This document shows positions 1-7,786 of a stretch of 64,000 bases of DNA, piece after piece. Numbering within the stretch: position 1 is the stretch's first letter; every line of letters begins with the position of its first letter. The notes beneath the pieces were generated by a model. That model saw nothing but the letters and a program-made list of their open reading frames with translations. It was not told the origin of the DNA and did no database searches. Source of the DNA: Streptomyces sp. NBS 14/10 (lineage in GTDB: Bacteria; Actinomycetota; Actinomycetes; Streptomycetales; Streptomycetaceae); the NCBI RefSeq assembly GCF_002224125.1, contig NZ_NCSM01000003.1, positions 10,821 through 74,820 on the forward strand. The letters run 5' to 3'. The position numbers and the translations under genes are program-made.

Positions 1-496
1 CACCGCCGACGTGGATGGCCTTGGCCGCGCCGCCGATCTTGGTCCACGTGCGATTGTCCGGAGACCATTCGTTCACGGCGGTGCCGTCGGGGGTGATGGC
101 GTAGACGTGGTCGGCGCCGACGGCGAACGCGGCTCCCGGTCCGCCTATCTCCGTCCACTGGTTCGGTGTGCCGTCGTACCGGAGCAGGTTCCCGGTGTCC
201 GGATTGGTCGCGAACAGACCGGCGCCGCCCACGTAGATGTCCTTGGTGCGGCCGCCGATCCGGTTCCAGGCTGCGGCGTCACCCTGTCGTTCGTAGACCG
301 CGGAGTGGTCGGCGGCCAGCGCGTAGACGCGGTCCGCTTCCGCCGCGACCGAGGTCAGGGGCACGGGTTGGGGCGGCTCATCGGCGCGGGCGGGTGCCGC
401 GGTGAGCAGGCTCGCGACGACGGCCCCGGCCAGTAAGGCGCCGATGCGCCGCAGCGCGGTCGGCCGACCGCGGCCCCGGTGCGGGAGAAAAGACAT
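1..496 (-). CDS. Exported propeller-repeat protein, N-terminal part (runs off left edge)
   Basis: This is the first 165 codons of an exported protein; the rest lies beyond the window. The ATG at 494-496 follows a GGGAGGG ribosome-binding sequence. The N-terminus is a Sec-type signal peptide: basic start (MSFLPHRGRGR), a hydrophobic stretch (GALLAGAVVASLL) and an A-R-A cleavage site near residue 33. The mature part is made of units of about 37 residues ending in W-x-x-I-G-G (WNRIGG, WTEIGG, WTKIGG), alternating with units starting LFATNPDTG. The same repeats form the C-terminal half of the gene 57 bp upstream on the same strand, so the two are probably one operon. W-IGG repeats are typical of tectonin/tachylectin-like beta-propellers, many of which bind sugars; sugar binding here is inference. 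No catalytic domain is visible in the part present. Confidence 0.8.
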   Translation of the reverse strand, partial: MSFLPHRGRGRPTALRRIGALLAGAVVASLLTAAPARADEPPQPVPLTSVAAEADRVYALAADHSAVYERQGDAAAWNRIGGRTKDIYVGGAGLFATNPDTGNLLRYDGTPNQWTEIGGPGAAFAVGADHVYAITPDGTAVNEWSPDNRTWTKIGGAAKAIHVGG

Positions 497-553
497 GTGC
501 CCTCCCAAAAGGAGTTGGAGACGGAGAAGAACGGAGAAGAGAGGACGAGGGCG

Positions 554-2146
554 TCAGCGGGCGGCGGGGGCGCCGATACGGGCCCAGGCCGTGCCGTGGC
601 CGGTCCACTGGTGGACCGAAGTGCGGTCCGGGGAGAGGCCGTAGAGGCGGTTGCCCACGACGGCGAAGGTGGTTCCGGGGCCGCCGACCTTGGTCCAGGA
701 CTGGGGGCGGTTCTCGTACGCGTAGATCCGGCCGGTGTCGGGGTTGGTGGCGAAGAGACCGGCGCCGCCGCCGTAGATCTCCCCGGCCGCTCCGCCGACG
801 CGCTTCCAGGCGGTGCCGTGCCCGCTCCACTGGTAGACCGCGCCGCGGTCCGGGGACAGGCCGTACAGCCGGTTCCCGGCGATCGCGAAGGAGCCTCCCG
901 GCCCGCCGATCCGGCTCCACTGGCCGGGCCTGGCGCCGTACCGGTAGAGGTCACCGGTGTCGGGGTCGGTGGCGAACAGGCCGAGCTTGCCCGCGTAGAT
1001 GTCCTCGGCGGGCCCGCCGATGCGCGTCCAGGCGGTGCCCCGGCCGGTCCACTGATAGACCGCGCTGTGGTCGGGGGACAGACCGTAGAGGCGGCTGCTG
1101 GTGACGGCGAAGGTGGCGCCGGGGCCGCCGATCCGGGTCCAGGAGTCGGGGCGGCCGTTGTACTTGTAGATCCGCCCGTTGTCCGGGTTGGTGGCGAACA
1201 GCCCCAGCTCGCCCGCGTGGATCTCCCCGGCCGGACCGCCGATGCGCCGCCAGCCGCCCTGGCGGCCGCGCCACTCGTACACCGCGCTGTGGTCCGCGGC
1301 GAGGGCGTAGAGCCGGCTGTGGCCGGTGAGGGAGACGAGGGCGATCGTCCTCGCACCCGTCCGGGGCTTGGCCGGAACCGCCTTGCGCTTGGGCGGAGTG
1401 GCCTTCGGCGGGGCGGTCTTGGACGGGGCCGTCTTGGGCGACCTGGTCGGGGCGGTCGGGGCGGGCGTACGGGAGGGGGCCGTCGGAGTCCGTGAGGCCT
1501 TCGGGGCCGGCGGGGCCGGGGTCGCCGGGGCCGGGGAGTCGACGACATGGAGGTAGCGGCGAGCGGTGTAGCTGCTGAGCGGATGCCCGGCGAGCCGCCC
1601 GGACGTGAGGTTCCCGATGTCCTTGCTGGTGGGCCGGGAGCGGCTGCTCTGCTGGTAGTAGCTGAAGGTGCCGCGCCGCTGGTCGATCCAGCCGCCGAAG
1701 ATCACAACATGCTGGGGGGAGTTGAGGATGTCGCCGGGCTTCAGGTCGCTGATGCGGATCGCCGTCGACACGCTGGGCAGGGAGTGGGTCGACAGGCTGC
1801 TCCTGAGCTGCCAGGCCATCGACACATAACCGGAGCAGTCCTGCCGGTAGGACCTTCCGGTGGCCTCGTCCGGCCACCAGCTGAACGGCGCGCTGGTGCC
1901 GTTGGCGCTGTAGGGCACCTTGCGGGCGACCCAGGCCTGGGCGCGCTGGATGATCTGCCGGCGGGTCACCTTGGCCCCCGGGACGGCGTCACCCCCGGTA
2001 CGCCCGGTTTCGGTGACCGTCTGCGAGGTGGCCCGGACGCTGTCGGCCTGGACTGGGACGGATGCCACGGCGGTGGCGGCGAGCGCGGCCCCGATCAGGC
2101 CGTACGCGCCGCGCAGCGCCACTGTGCGGAGAGGGGAACGGGACAA
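554..2146 (-). CDS. Exported NlpC/P60-type hydrolase with C-terminal propeller repeats
   Basis: A 530-residue exported enzyme, probably a peptidoglycan endopeptidase or amidase. The TTG start is chosen because GGAGGAG lies six bases before it and a signal peptide (GAYGLIGAALAATAVASV, cleavage near VQA) follows at once; the same frame stays open further upstream without a ribosome-binding site. Residues 60-200 form an NlpC/P60-like domain with the catalytic cysteine at about 104 (QDCSGYVSMAW) and histidine at about 146 (PGDILNSPQHVVIFGGW). A Pro/Lys/Thr-rich linker follows at about 205-300. Residues about 305-530 hold seven half-repeats of about 37 residues (LYGLSPD.. and LGLFAT..), each ending W-x-x-I/V-G-G, as in tectonin/tachylectin-like propellers. 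The architecture suggests a wall hydrolase guided by a glycan-binding propeller; the ligand is unknown. Confidence 0.85.
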   Translation of the reverse strand: MSRSPLRTVALRGAYGLIGAALAATAVASVPVQADSVRATSQTVTETGRTGGDAVPGAKVTRRQIIQRAQAWVARKVPYSANGTSAPFSWWPDEATGRSYRQDCSGYVSMAWQLRSSLSTHSLPSVSTAIRISDLKPGDILNSPQHVVIFGGWIDQRRGTFSYYQQSSRSRPTSKDIGNLTSGRLAGHPLSSYTARRYLHVVDSPAPATPAPPAPKASRTPTAPSRTPAPTAPTRSPKTAPSKTAPPKATPPKRKAVPAKPRTGARTIALVSLTGHSRLYALAADHSAVYEWRGRQGGWRRIGGPAGEIHAGELGLFATNPDNGRIYKYNGRPDSWTRIGGPGATFAVTSSRLYGLSPDHSAVYQWTGRGTAWTRIGGPAEDIYAGKLGLFATDPDTGDLYRYGARPGQWSRIGGPGGSFAIAGNRLYGLSPDRGAVYQWSGHGTAWKRVGGAAGEIYGGGAGLFATNPDTGRIYAYENRPQSWTKVGGPGTTFAVVGNRLYGLSPDRTSVHQWTGHGTAWARIGAPAAR

Positions 2147-2265
2147 CGGTGTCTCCTCCGGTGAGTCATGGAATGTGGAGACCACCGTGCTGATCGGAGG
2201 AGTTGGCCACCCGGTGGCCGCGACGACGTCGCAGGTCAGGGGGTGATGGACGATGGACAACGCCA

Positions 2266-2281
2266 TTTGTCCACGGACAAA
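2266..2281. promoter_or_regulatory. Inverted repeat upstream of the NlpC gene
   Basis: TTTGTCC-AC-GGACAAA has perfect 7-bp arms. It lies 120-135 bp upstream of the TTG start of the NlpC/P60 gene, directly after the terminator of the alginate-lyase-type gene. A further GGACAA lies just beside it. It may be an operator; no regulator is identified. Confidence 0.35.
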
Positions 2282-2323
2282 GGCCCCCGCTCCCGGGATC
2301 TGCAATGTCCGGGAGCGGGGGCC
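2282..2323 (-). terminator. Terminator of the alginate-lyase-type gene
   Basis: A perfect 15-bp inverted repeat (2282-2296 and 2309-2323) with a 12-base loop lies 10 bp after the stop codon of the minus-strand lyase gene. There is no strong U-run, as is common in Streptomyces. Confidence 0.75.
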
Positions 2324-2332
2324 TTGATCGGG

Positions 2333-3610
2333 TTAGTTGGTGTTGTTGGCGTGGGTCAGGGTCTCCCAGGCCACGAAGAGGTTGTTGGTGCCGGCGGGGC
2401 GCTGTTGTTCGGTGAGCTTCTGGGTGTTGTCCATGGGGTAGCCGAGGCGGTTGTGCAGGGCGTTGAACCCGACCTCGGTGATCGGGCCCAGGCCGCGCTT
2501 GACCGTCCCGCCGCACAGCCAGGAGGGCGGGGCCGTGCCCAGCTCGTACTTGGACTGGAAGCCCAGCGCCTGGCGGAGACGTTCGCCGACCTGGGGGTAG
2601 AGATCCGCACCCTGGATGCGCGAGGTCTCCGCGATATGCGAGATGGCGGAGATGCCGTATCCGGTGTGGGTGAAGTCCCGGCAGGTCTCCTGGGTCAGCC
2701 CGGTCACGAACGTGGACTGGCCCTGCCAGTACTTGACGATCTTGTCCTTGGTGTCCAGGCCGCTGCCCGGCACGGTCTTGGGCAGCGCGCCGTCGGATTC
2801 GAGGTAGACGTACGCCTGGGTGCGGTTCAGATAGCGGGCGACCGCCTTGTCGTAGCTGGTGCGGTCGTCGAGGAAGACGGAGATGCCGACGGCGGCCTCC
2901 ATCATGGACAGCTCCCAGTTGCCGTTGCTGTTGGAGCCGTTGATGACCTTGGGGAGGTAGACGTTGCGCAGCATCGTCGCGAAGCGGTTGACGTTCGGCC
3001 AGCTGGTGTACGTGTAGCGGATGATCTCCGCGGCGCGCGGCCACACGGACCCGGCCCAGCCGGTCTGGAGGGGTGCGTTGCTGTTGGTGTGGTCTTTGAT
3101 CGTGGCCGACCAGGCGTCCATGATCTCGATCGCCTTCTTCGCGTAGCGATCGTCGCGGGTGACGTACCAGGCGAGCGCGTGGGTGTACGCGGCGATGGCG
3201 TCCTGCCGCTCGTCGGTGCAGCCGTAGTTGGGGTCGGAATACGGGCCGCACTCCACCACTGCCCGCGGCTTAGGCGTGTACGACAGCGAGCCGTACTTGC
3301 TCGCCATCATCTGGTCGTACGCGCCTTTCCACGGCGCCGCGCCCGCCTGCACCTTGCCTCGTATGAAGTCGAGTTGGGAGCTGCCGACCAGGACGCCGGG
3401 GTGGGTGAACGCGGCCTGGGCCCGGGTCTGGGCCTGGGTCTGGGCCTGGGTCTGGGTCTGGGTCTGGGCCTGGGTCTGGGTCTGGGCCTGCGCCGGGCCG
3501 ACGAGGGCCCCGGCCAGGCAGGCGGCTGACAGGGCGGCGGCGGTGAGCGTGAGGACCTTTCGGTTGTGGGGGGTTCGCGGGTGGGTCGATCGGTCAGGAG
3601 TTGCAGGCAT
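2333..3610 (-). CDS. Secreted alginate-lyase-family protein
   Basis: A 425-residue exported polysaccharide-lyase-like protein. The ATG at 3610 follows GGAAGGG, and the protein starts with a basic segment and a hydrophobic core (ALSAACLAGALV) ending P-A-Q-A, a Sec signal. Directly after the signal is a low-complexity run of A-Q-T-Q units of about 28 residues. The rest matches the alginate lyase (alpha/alpha-toroid) family: WAGSVWPRAAEII, the NSNGNWELSMMEAAVG segment with the conserved Asn-Trp, and a C-terminal GFNALHNRLG. These enzymes cleave uronic-acid polymers by beta-elimination; the substrate cannot be told from sequence. The gene stands alone between a strong terminator and an upstream region with two palindromes, so specific regulation is likely. 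Confidence 0.8.
   Translation of the reverse strand: MPATPDRSTHPRTPHNRKVLTLTAAALSAACLAGALVGPAQAQTQTQAQTQTQTQAQTQAQTRAQAAFTHPGVLVGSSQLDFIRGKVQAGAAPWKGAYDQMMASKYGSLSYTPKPRAVVECGPYSDPNYGCTDERQDAIAAYTHALAWYVTRDDRYAKKAIEIMDAWSATIKDHTNSNAPLQTGWAGSVWPRAAEIIRYTYTSWPNVNRFATMLRNVYLPKVINGSNSNGNWELSMMEAAVGISVFLDDRTSYDKAVARYLNRTQAYVYLESDGALPKTVPGSGLDTKDKIVKYWQGQSTFVTGLTQETCRDFTHTGYGISAISHIAETSRIQGADLYPQVGERLRQALGFQSKYELGTAPPSWLCGGTVKRGLGPITEVGFNALHNRLGYPMDNTQKLTEQQRPAGTNNLFVAWETLTHANNTN
3416..3492 (+). repeat. Low-complexity tract encoding the (AQTQ) linker
   Basis: Repeats of the hexamers GGGTCT and GGGCCT run through the 5' part of the lyase gene and encode alternating Gln-Thr and Gln-Ala just after the signal peptide. 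Such a tract should vary in length between strains by slippage. Confidence 0.85.
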
Positions 3611-3630
3611 GGGGGGTTCCCTTCCGGCGG

Positions 3631-3648
3631 CAGATGCCCAGGCATCTG
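3631..3648. promoter_or_regulatory. Perfect 18-bp palindrome in the lyase leader
   Basis: CAGATGCC-CA-GGCATCTG has perfect 8-bp arms and sits 21 bp upstream of the lyase start codon. It could be an operator or an RNA hairpin in the 5' leader. Confidence 0.5.
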
Positions 3649-3667
3649 TTTGTGGACCCGAATTCCG

Positions 3668-3681
3668 ATCACATATGTGAT
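3668..3681. promoter_or_regulatory. Perfect 14-bp palindrome between divergent genes
   Basis: ATCACATATGTGAT equals its own reverse complement and stands in the 193-bp gap between the lyase gene and the divergent SUKH-like gene. Its form suits a dimeric repressor site. The rest of the gap shows nothing else clear. Confidence 0.5.
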
Positions 3682-3803
3682 GAGTGGGCGCGGGGGAGAA
3701 GATAGGTATAGACCAAGTCGCCGTCAAGAGACCTGACACCCGCCGCCGGTGGTCATACGATGCGCTCACACGACCACAACATCTCTCCCCCACGGCGGCG
3801 TCC

Positions 3804-4373
3804 ATGAGCAACGCGTACTCGCCCATCCCCGAGCTCAACCTCCTCAAGGAGTTCGACGACGAGTTCAGGGCGGAGGGCTACGCCGACGGCTTCGAACTGC
3901 GCGGCTACGACGACAAGAAGTGGCTCAATGGCTGGCTGCGCGATCCGGAGAACCCCAACCGTGCCGAGTTCTTCGACGGTCTGATCCCCTTCGCGGACGC
4001 CACCGGCAGTGGTTCGGTCTACGCGCTGTGGCGGTGCGACGACCGGGCCGACCTCGCCGACCTCCCCGTCGTGTTCCTCGGCGACGAGGGCGACGTCTGG
4101 GTCCACGCGAGCAACCTACGAGAGCTGTTCCGGCTGCTTCCCATCGAACGCGACATGGCGTACGAGGACGAGGACCTGGACGAGCTCTTCCCCGCGCGTC
4201 AGGAATACCTCGCCTGGCTGAAGCGGAACTTCAACCTCACGCCGCCCGACGAAGACGAGGAAGAGGCCCTGTTCAAGGCCGCGATGCAAGCATTCGCCCC
4301 GCAGTTCGCCACATGGCTCGGGCCGTTCACGGGCGAAGAGGCGGTCAAGGACATGCTCCAGATATCGCTCTGA
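3804..4373 (+). CDS. SMI1/KNR4 (SUKH)-like hypothetical protein
   Basis: A 189-residue acidic cytoplasmic protein with no signal or membrane segment. The ATG at 3804 (MSNAYSPIPEL) is preferred because the in-frame extension upstream has an atypical composition; no clear ribosome-binding site is visible for either start. The central part (IPFADATGSGSVYALW, then LPVVFLGDEGDVWVHASNL) resembles the core of SUKH/SMI1-KNR4 proteins, which in bacteria are often immunity proteins to polymorphic toxins. No toxin gene adjoins it here, so that role is only a possibility. It converges on the FGGY kinase gene and they share a terminator hairpin. Confidence 0.6.
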   Translation: MSNAYSPIPELNLLKEFDDEFRAEGYADGFELRGYDDKKWLNGWLRDPENPNRAEFFDGLIPFADATGSGSVYALWRCDDRADLADLPVVFLGDEGDVWVHASNLRELFRLLPIERDMAYEDEDLDELFPARQEYLAWLKRNFNLTPPDEDEEEALFKAAMQAFAPQFATWLGPFTGEEAVKDMLQISL

Positions 4374-4391
4374 GGTTTCAACGCTCAGAGC
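4367..4391. terminator. Bidirectional terminator between convergent genes
   Basis: GCTCTGAG (4367-4374) pairs perfectly with CTCAGAGC (4384-4391) across a 9-base loop. The left arm contains the TGA stop of the SUKH-like gene, and the hairpin ends one base before the stop of the minus-strand kinase. Confidence 0.6.
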
Positions 4392-4392
4392 G

Positions 4393-6111
4393 TCAAAGAG
4401 ACGCGCGCCGGCCGAGCCAGCCGCGTTCGCGCAGGGCGGCGGTGAAGGCGGCGTACGACTCGTCGAGCGCCGCGCGTTCCGCTTCGTCCGGCTCGATGTC
4501 CCGGCCCGTACGGACCATCGCCGCGGCGCTCGCCTCGAGGTCGGGATGGAGCGTGCCGGAGGCGGCGAGAAGCGCGGCGCCGAAGGCGGTTTCGGCGTGG
4601 TCGGCGACGCGTAGGGGCATACCGAGGGCGGTGGCGCGGATACGAGTCCACAGCGGGCTGCGGCTGCCGCCGCCCGCGGCCCATAGGGGTCCCTCAACGG
4701 GTACGCCCAACTCCCGTACGCGCTCGATGGCCAGGCGTTCCAGGAAGGCGACGCCCTCCAGCTCGGCGCGGTGGCGGTCGGCCTCGTCGGCCGGGGTGCC
4801 GAGGAGGAAGCCGCGGGCCTCGCCGCTGACGAAGGGGAAGCGCTCGCCCTCGCGGCGCAGGGGGTAGGCGACGACGGACGCGGGTCCGCGGGCGGCCGCG
4901 GCGCGGTCGAGGGCGGGGAGTCGGTCGGCGGGGACGTGTGCGAGGGCCTCGCCGCCGGTGTTGGACGCGCCGCCCGGCAGCCACCAGCCGTCGGGGTGGC
5001 GATGGCTGTAGAGCGCGCCGGACGGGTCGGTGACCAGCTCGCGGGTCACGCCCTTGAGGACGTACGTGGTGCCGAGGACGCCCACGAACTGGCCCGGCCG
5101 GACCGCCCCGGTGGCGATCTGCCCGGCGCATCCGTCCGTCATCGCGAGCCGGACCGAGCAGCCGACCGGCAGCCCCGTCTCGTCCGCGGCGGCCGCGCAC
5201 ACCGTGCCCGCCTCGGTGGCGGGCGCCTGTACGGGCGGCAGCCACTGGGGCGGTACGCCCAGCGCGTCCAGGACCTCGGCGGGCCATTCGCCGACGCGGG
5301 CGTCGTAGCCGGTCTTGAGGGCGTGGCTCCAGTCGGTGACGACCGGGCCGCCGGTGAGCCGCCAGGCGATGAGGTCGGGGGTGTGGAGGAGGTGGCGGGT
5401 CCGGGCGGCGGCGGTCGGCCTTCGGCCGGTGGCGGGCGCGGGCTGGTCGCCGGGCGCGCTGTCCGGTGCGTCGGCTCGGGCCGTGGACACAGGCCCGTCG
5501 GCGGGCGCGGGCATGTCGGCGGGCGACCCTCGGCGGTCACCGGGCGCAGGCAGGGCGGCGCCCGCCGGGCCGCCGCCGGGCGCCGGGCCGCTGCCGGGCG
5601 GGCCGTCCGGTGTGTCGGCTCGGGGCTCATGGCCCAAGGGCGACGGGCCGCCGTCGCCCTCCTCCCCCGCCAGCCACGCGATGCGGCCGAGGGCCGCCGT
5701 CGGGCCGACCGAGAGGCCGAGGGCCTGCCAGCGGGGGGCGCCGATGCGCTGGGCCCGGGCGTTGAGTTCGGCCGCGCGGCGGTCGTCGTACATCAAGGCG
5801 GGGCCGACCGGTTCACCCGCGGCGTCGGCCAGGACGACCGTGCCGGAGGTCGCCGACGTGGCGACGGCCACGACCTCCCGGCCGCCCGCCGGGAGCGCCG
5901 CGGTCGCCCGCCGCAACGCGGCGGCGACGGCGGGCCACCAGGCTCGGGCGTCCTGTTCGCTGTGGCCGCCCGCGCCGCGGCGCGGTGGGGGCAGCGGCTC
6001 GCGGGCCTCCGCGCGGACCTGTCCCCGTGCGTCGACGCACACCACGCGGACCGCCGCCGTGGCGATGTCGATGCCCGCCACGACCTCCGGGGAGGACGAC
6101 GTTGTGCTCAT
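4393..6111 (-). CDS. FGGY-family carbohydrate kinase with internal low-complexity insertion
   Basis: A 572-residue sugar kinase of the FGGY family (xylulokinase, gluconokinase, erythritol kinase and others), which would phosphorylate an intracellular sugar or sugar acid with ATP. The N-terminal ATP-site motif is GIDIATAAVRVVCVDARG, the likely catalytic aspartate lies in ALMYDDRRAAEL (about 109-110), and the C-terminal nucleotide-binding segment is AAGGGSRSPLWTRI. The protein is longer than the usual 480-520 residues because about 90 Pro/Ala/Gly/Asp-rich residues (about 150-239) interrupt the N-terminal domain between GRIAWLAGE and HLLHTPDLIAWRLTG. A candidate DeoR operator lies about 100 bp upstream of the start, linking it to the adjacent regulator. 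The substrate is not determinable. Confidence 0.85.
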   Translation of the reverse strand: MSTTSSSPEVVAGIDIATAAVRVVCVDARGQVRAEAREPLPPPRRGAGGHSEQDARAWWPAVAAALRRATAALPAGGREVVAVATSATSGTVVLADAAGEPVGPALMYDDRRAAELNARAQRIGAPRWQALGLSVGPTAALGRIAWLAGEEGDGGPSPLGHEPRADTPDGPPGSGPAPGGGPAGAALPAPGDRRGSPADMPAPADGPVSTARADAPDSAPGDQPAPATGRRPTAAARTRHLLHTPDLIAWRLTGGPVVTDWSHALKTGYDARVGEWPAEVLDALGVPPQWLPPVQAPATEAGTVCAAAADETGLPVGCSVRLAMTDGCAGQIATGAVRPGQFVGVLGTTYVLKGVTRELVTDPSGALYSHRHPDGWWLPGGASNTGGEALAHVPADRLPALDRAAAARGPASVVAYPLRREGERFPFVSGEARGFLLGTPADEADRHRAELEGVAFLERLAIERVRELGVPVEGPLWAAGGGSRSPLWTRIRATALGMPLRVADHAETAFGAALLAASGTLHPDLEASAAAMVRTGRDIEPDEAERAALDESYAAFTAALRERGWLGRRASL

Positions 6112-6210
6112 AGGGGTCGGCTCCTTCGGTGCGCAGCGCGGCCGTACAACGGTGGGCCTTGGGGCTCCCCGGCGCGCCCAAGGCCCACCAGCCCCATGTG
6201 CGAAGTGAAG

Positions 6211-6226
6211 TTAACACGGATGACGT
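6211..6226 (-). promoter_or_regulatory. Candidate DeoR operator upstream of the first FGGY kinase
   Basis: On the minus strand the sequence reads ACGTCATCCGTGTTAA and matches 13 of 16 positions of the site at 7727-7742. It also forms part of the inverted repeat TTAAC-N9-GTTAA (6211-6229). It lies 100-115 bp before the kinase start and touches the stop codon of the DeoR gene. Confidence 0.55.
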
Positions 6227-7035
6227 TAAGAGTGTGCCCCCGCCACCTTCGCCGACCTCACATCCGTACGCTCCCGCAGCTCCGCCAGCAGCCCCGCGTC
6301 CACCCCGTCGTCGACCACCAGATGGTCGAACTCGTCGACCGGGCACAGCCGGTGCAGAGCCGTGCGCCGGGTCTTCGACGCGTCCATGAGGAGCACCTTG
6401 CGGCTGCCGGCCGCGAGCATGGCGCGCTTCACGAGGACCACGTCCTGCTCCTGGTGGTAGGTGGTGTGCGCGTCCACCGCCGAGGTGGAGACCAGCACCA
6501 TGTCCACCGACAGCGCCTCGATCGCCGCCACGCAGGGCACGCCGAGGAAGGAGTCATGGGTGTGCGAGTACTCCCCGCCCAGGCCGATCAGCCGGGTCTG
6601 CGGCACCCCGGCGAAGACCTCCTCCACGCGCCGGGCGTTGGTCACCACGGTCAGCGGGGCGGCGTCGACCAGGAGCCGGGCCAGGGCGAGGGCGGTCGTG
6701 GAGTCGTCCAGCATGATCGACATGCCGGGCTCGACCAGCTCCGCGGCGGCCACGGCCACCGCCTCCTTCTCGGCCCGGTTCACGCCCATCCGGTAGTCCA
6801 GGCTGGACTCGAAGACCGAGGACGGCAGCGCGGAGACCCCACCCCGGAACTTGCGCACCACGCCGAGCCTGGCCAGCTCGTCCAGGTCCCGGTGCACGGT
6901 CATCAGGCTGACGCCGGTCAGCTCGGCGAGCTCGGCCGCGGTGGCGGTGGAGTGCTCGAGCACGTACTCGGTGATGGTCTGCCTGCGTGCGGACTGGGAG
7001 CGGGGCGGGACGTCGGACGCGCCGGTCGTGGTCAT
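6226..7035 (-). CDS. DeoR-family transcriptional repressor
   Basis: A 269-residue regulator of the DeoR sugar-operon family. Residues about 12-65 form the winged helix-turn-helix (ITEYVLEHSTATAAEL..SLMTVHRDLDELARLG), followed by the short wing VVRKFRGGVS. The C-terminal DeoRC effector domain carries LDDSTTALALARLL and VTNARRVEEVF, typical of phosphosugar-binding members. The ATG at 7035 overlaps the stop of the upstream phosphatase gene by ATGA, so the two are translationally coupled. Two copies of a shared 16-mer, one before each flanking catabolic unit, are its likely operators. Control by a phosphorylated product of the neighbouring kinases is inferred. Confidence 0.9.
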   Translation of the reverse strand: MTTTGASDVPPRSQSARRQTITEYVLEHSTATAAELAELTGVSLMTVHRDLDELARLGVVRKFRGGVSALPSSVFESSLDYRMGVNRAEKEAVAVAAAELVEPGMSIMLDDSTTALALARLLVDAAPLTVVTNARRVEEVFAGVPQTRLIGLGGEYSHTHDSFLGVPCVAAIEALSVDMVLVSTSAVDAHTTYHQEQDVVLVKRAMLAAGSRKVLLMDASKTRRTALHRLCPVDEFDHLVVDDGVDAGLLAELRERTDVRSAKVAGAHS

Positions 7036-7676
7036 GAGCCGGATTCTCCCCCACGGGCCGCGGCACCATCCCCCGTCGGCACGTTCAGCGAACGCAGCGC
7101 CGTCCGCTCCCCCGCCACCTCGATCTCGCTCACCGCCGCGTTGTCCAGCCGCGGGAACACCTGCCGGTAGCGGCCGACGGGGATGCCGAGCAGCGCGCAC
7201 AGCGCCATCCGGAGCAGGGAGTTGTGCGCCACGACGAGCACCGTGCGGCCCGGGTGCGCGGCGGCCAGGCCGCGCAGGGCGGCCGCGGCGCGGGCCGCCG
7301 CGGTGGCGGGCGGCTCCGAGCCGGGGAAGGCGCCCGCTTCCGCGTCCGCCCGGAAGGCCCGTACGGCCGCCGGGTCCGCCGCCTCCATCTCGGCGATGGT
7401 GCGGCCCTCTCCCCAGCCGAAGTCGATCTCGCGTAGATCCTCGACGACCTCGGGGACGAGCCCGAGCGCGTCGGCGGCCGGGCGCGCGGTCAGCCGGGCC
7501 CGGCTCAGCGGGGAGCAGGCGACCGCGTGTACGTCGCGTCCGCTCACCCAATGGGCGAGCGCTTCCGCTTGCCGAAATCCTCGTTCCGTCAGGGCCACGT
7601 CGGAGATCCCCGCGTACCGGTTCTCCGCGTGCCACACCGTCTCGCCGTGGCGAACGAGCAGTAGACGAGCCGTCAC
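7032..7676 (-). CDS. Histidine phosphatase family protein
   Basis: A 214-residue cytoplasmic enzyme of the phosphoglycerate-mutase-like histidine phosphatase superfamily. The phospho-acceptor histidine is in LLLVRHGETVWHAENRYAG near residue 9, and the second conserved histidine is in VLVVAHNSLLRMA. A conserved acidic residue lies in VEDLREIDFGWGEG. Small members remove phosphate from sugar phosphates or related metabolites rather than acting in glycolysis. Coupling to the DeoR gene and position beside two sugar kinases suggest control of a sugar-phosphate intermediate; this is inference. Confidence 0.85.
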   Translation of the reverse strand: MTARLLLVRHGETVWHAENRYAGISDVALTERGFRQAEALAHWVSGRDVHAVACSPLSRARLTARPAADALGLVPEVVEDLREIDFGWGEGRTIAEMEAADPAAVRAFRADAEAGAFPGSEPPATAAARAAAALRGLAAAHPGRTVLVVAHNSLLRMALCALLGIPVGRYRQVFPRLDNAAVSEIEVAGERTALRSLNVPTGDGAAARGGESGS

Positions 7677-7721
7677 AGGACGTTTCCTCTCCTCAGCCTG
7701 TATGACGCGCGGACCATTGCT

Positions 7722-7751
7722 TTGTCACGTCAACGATGTTAAATCTAGCGT
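7722..7751 (+). promoter_or_regulatory. Promoter of the dehydrogenase-kinase unit with embedded DeoR operator
   Basis: TTGTCA (7722-7727) and TAGCGT (7746-7751), 18 bp apart, form a plausible vegetative promoter. The motif ACGTCAACGATGTTAA (7727-7742) lies between them, the usual place for a repressor site, and matches the site at 6211-6226 in 13 of 16 positions. The start codon of the dehydrogenase is 35 bp downstream. Confidence 0.55.
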
Positions 7752-7786
7752 CGCCTCTGTGATGGAACGCCGAAGAAAGGCCACCC

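Noticed and set aside
3804-4373. A toxin-immunity locus based on the SUKH-like gene
   Set aside because: No polymorphic toxin or secretion marker adjoins it; the neighbouring genes are a lyase and a sugar kinase.
4771-7170. A 799-codon plus-strand frame across the FGGY kinase and DeoR genes
   Set aside because: It crosses two identified genes and their intergenic operator; composition is that of an antisense frame.
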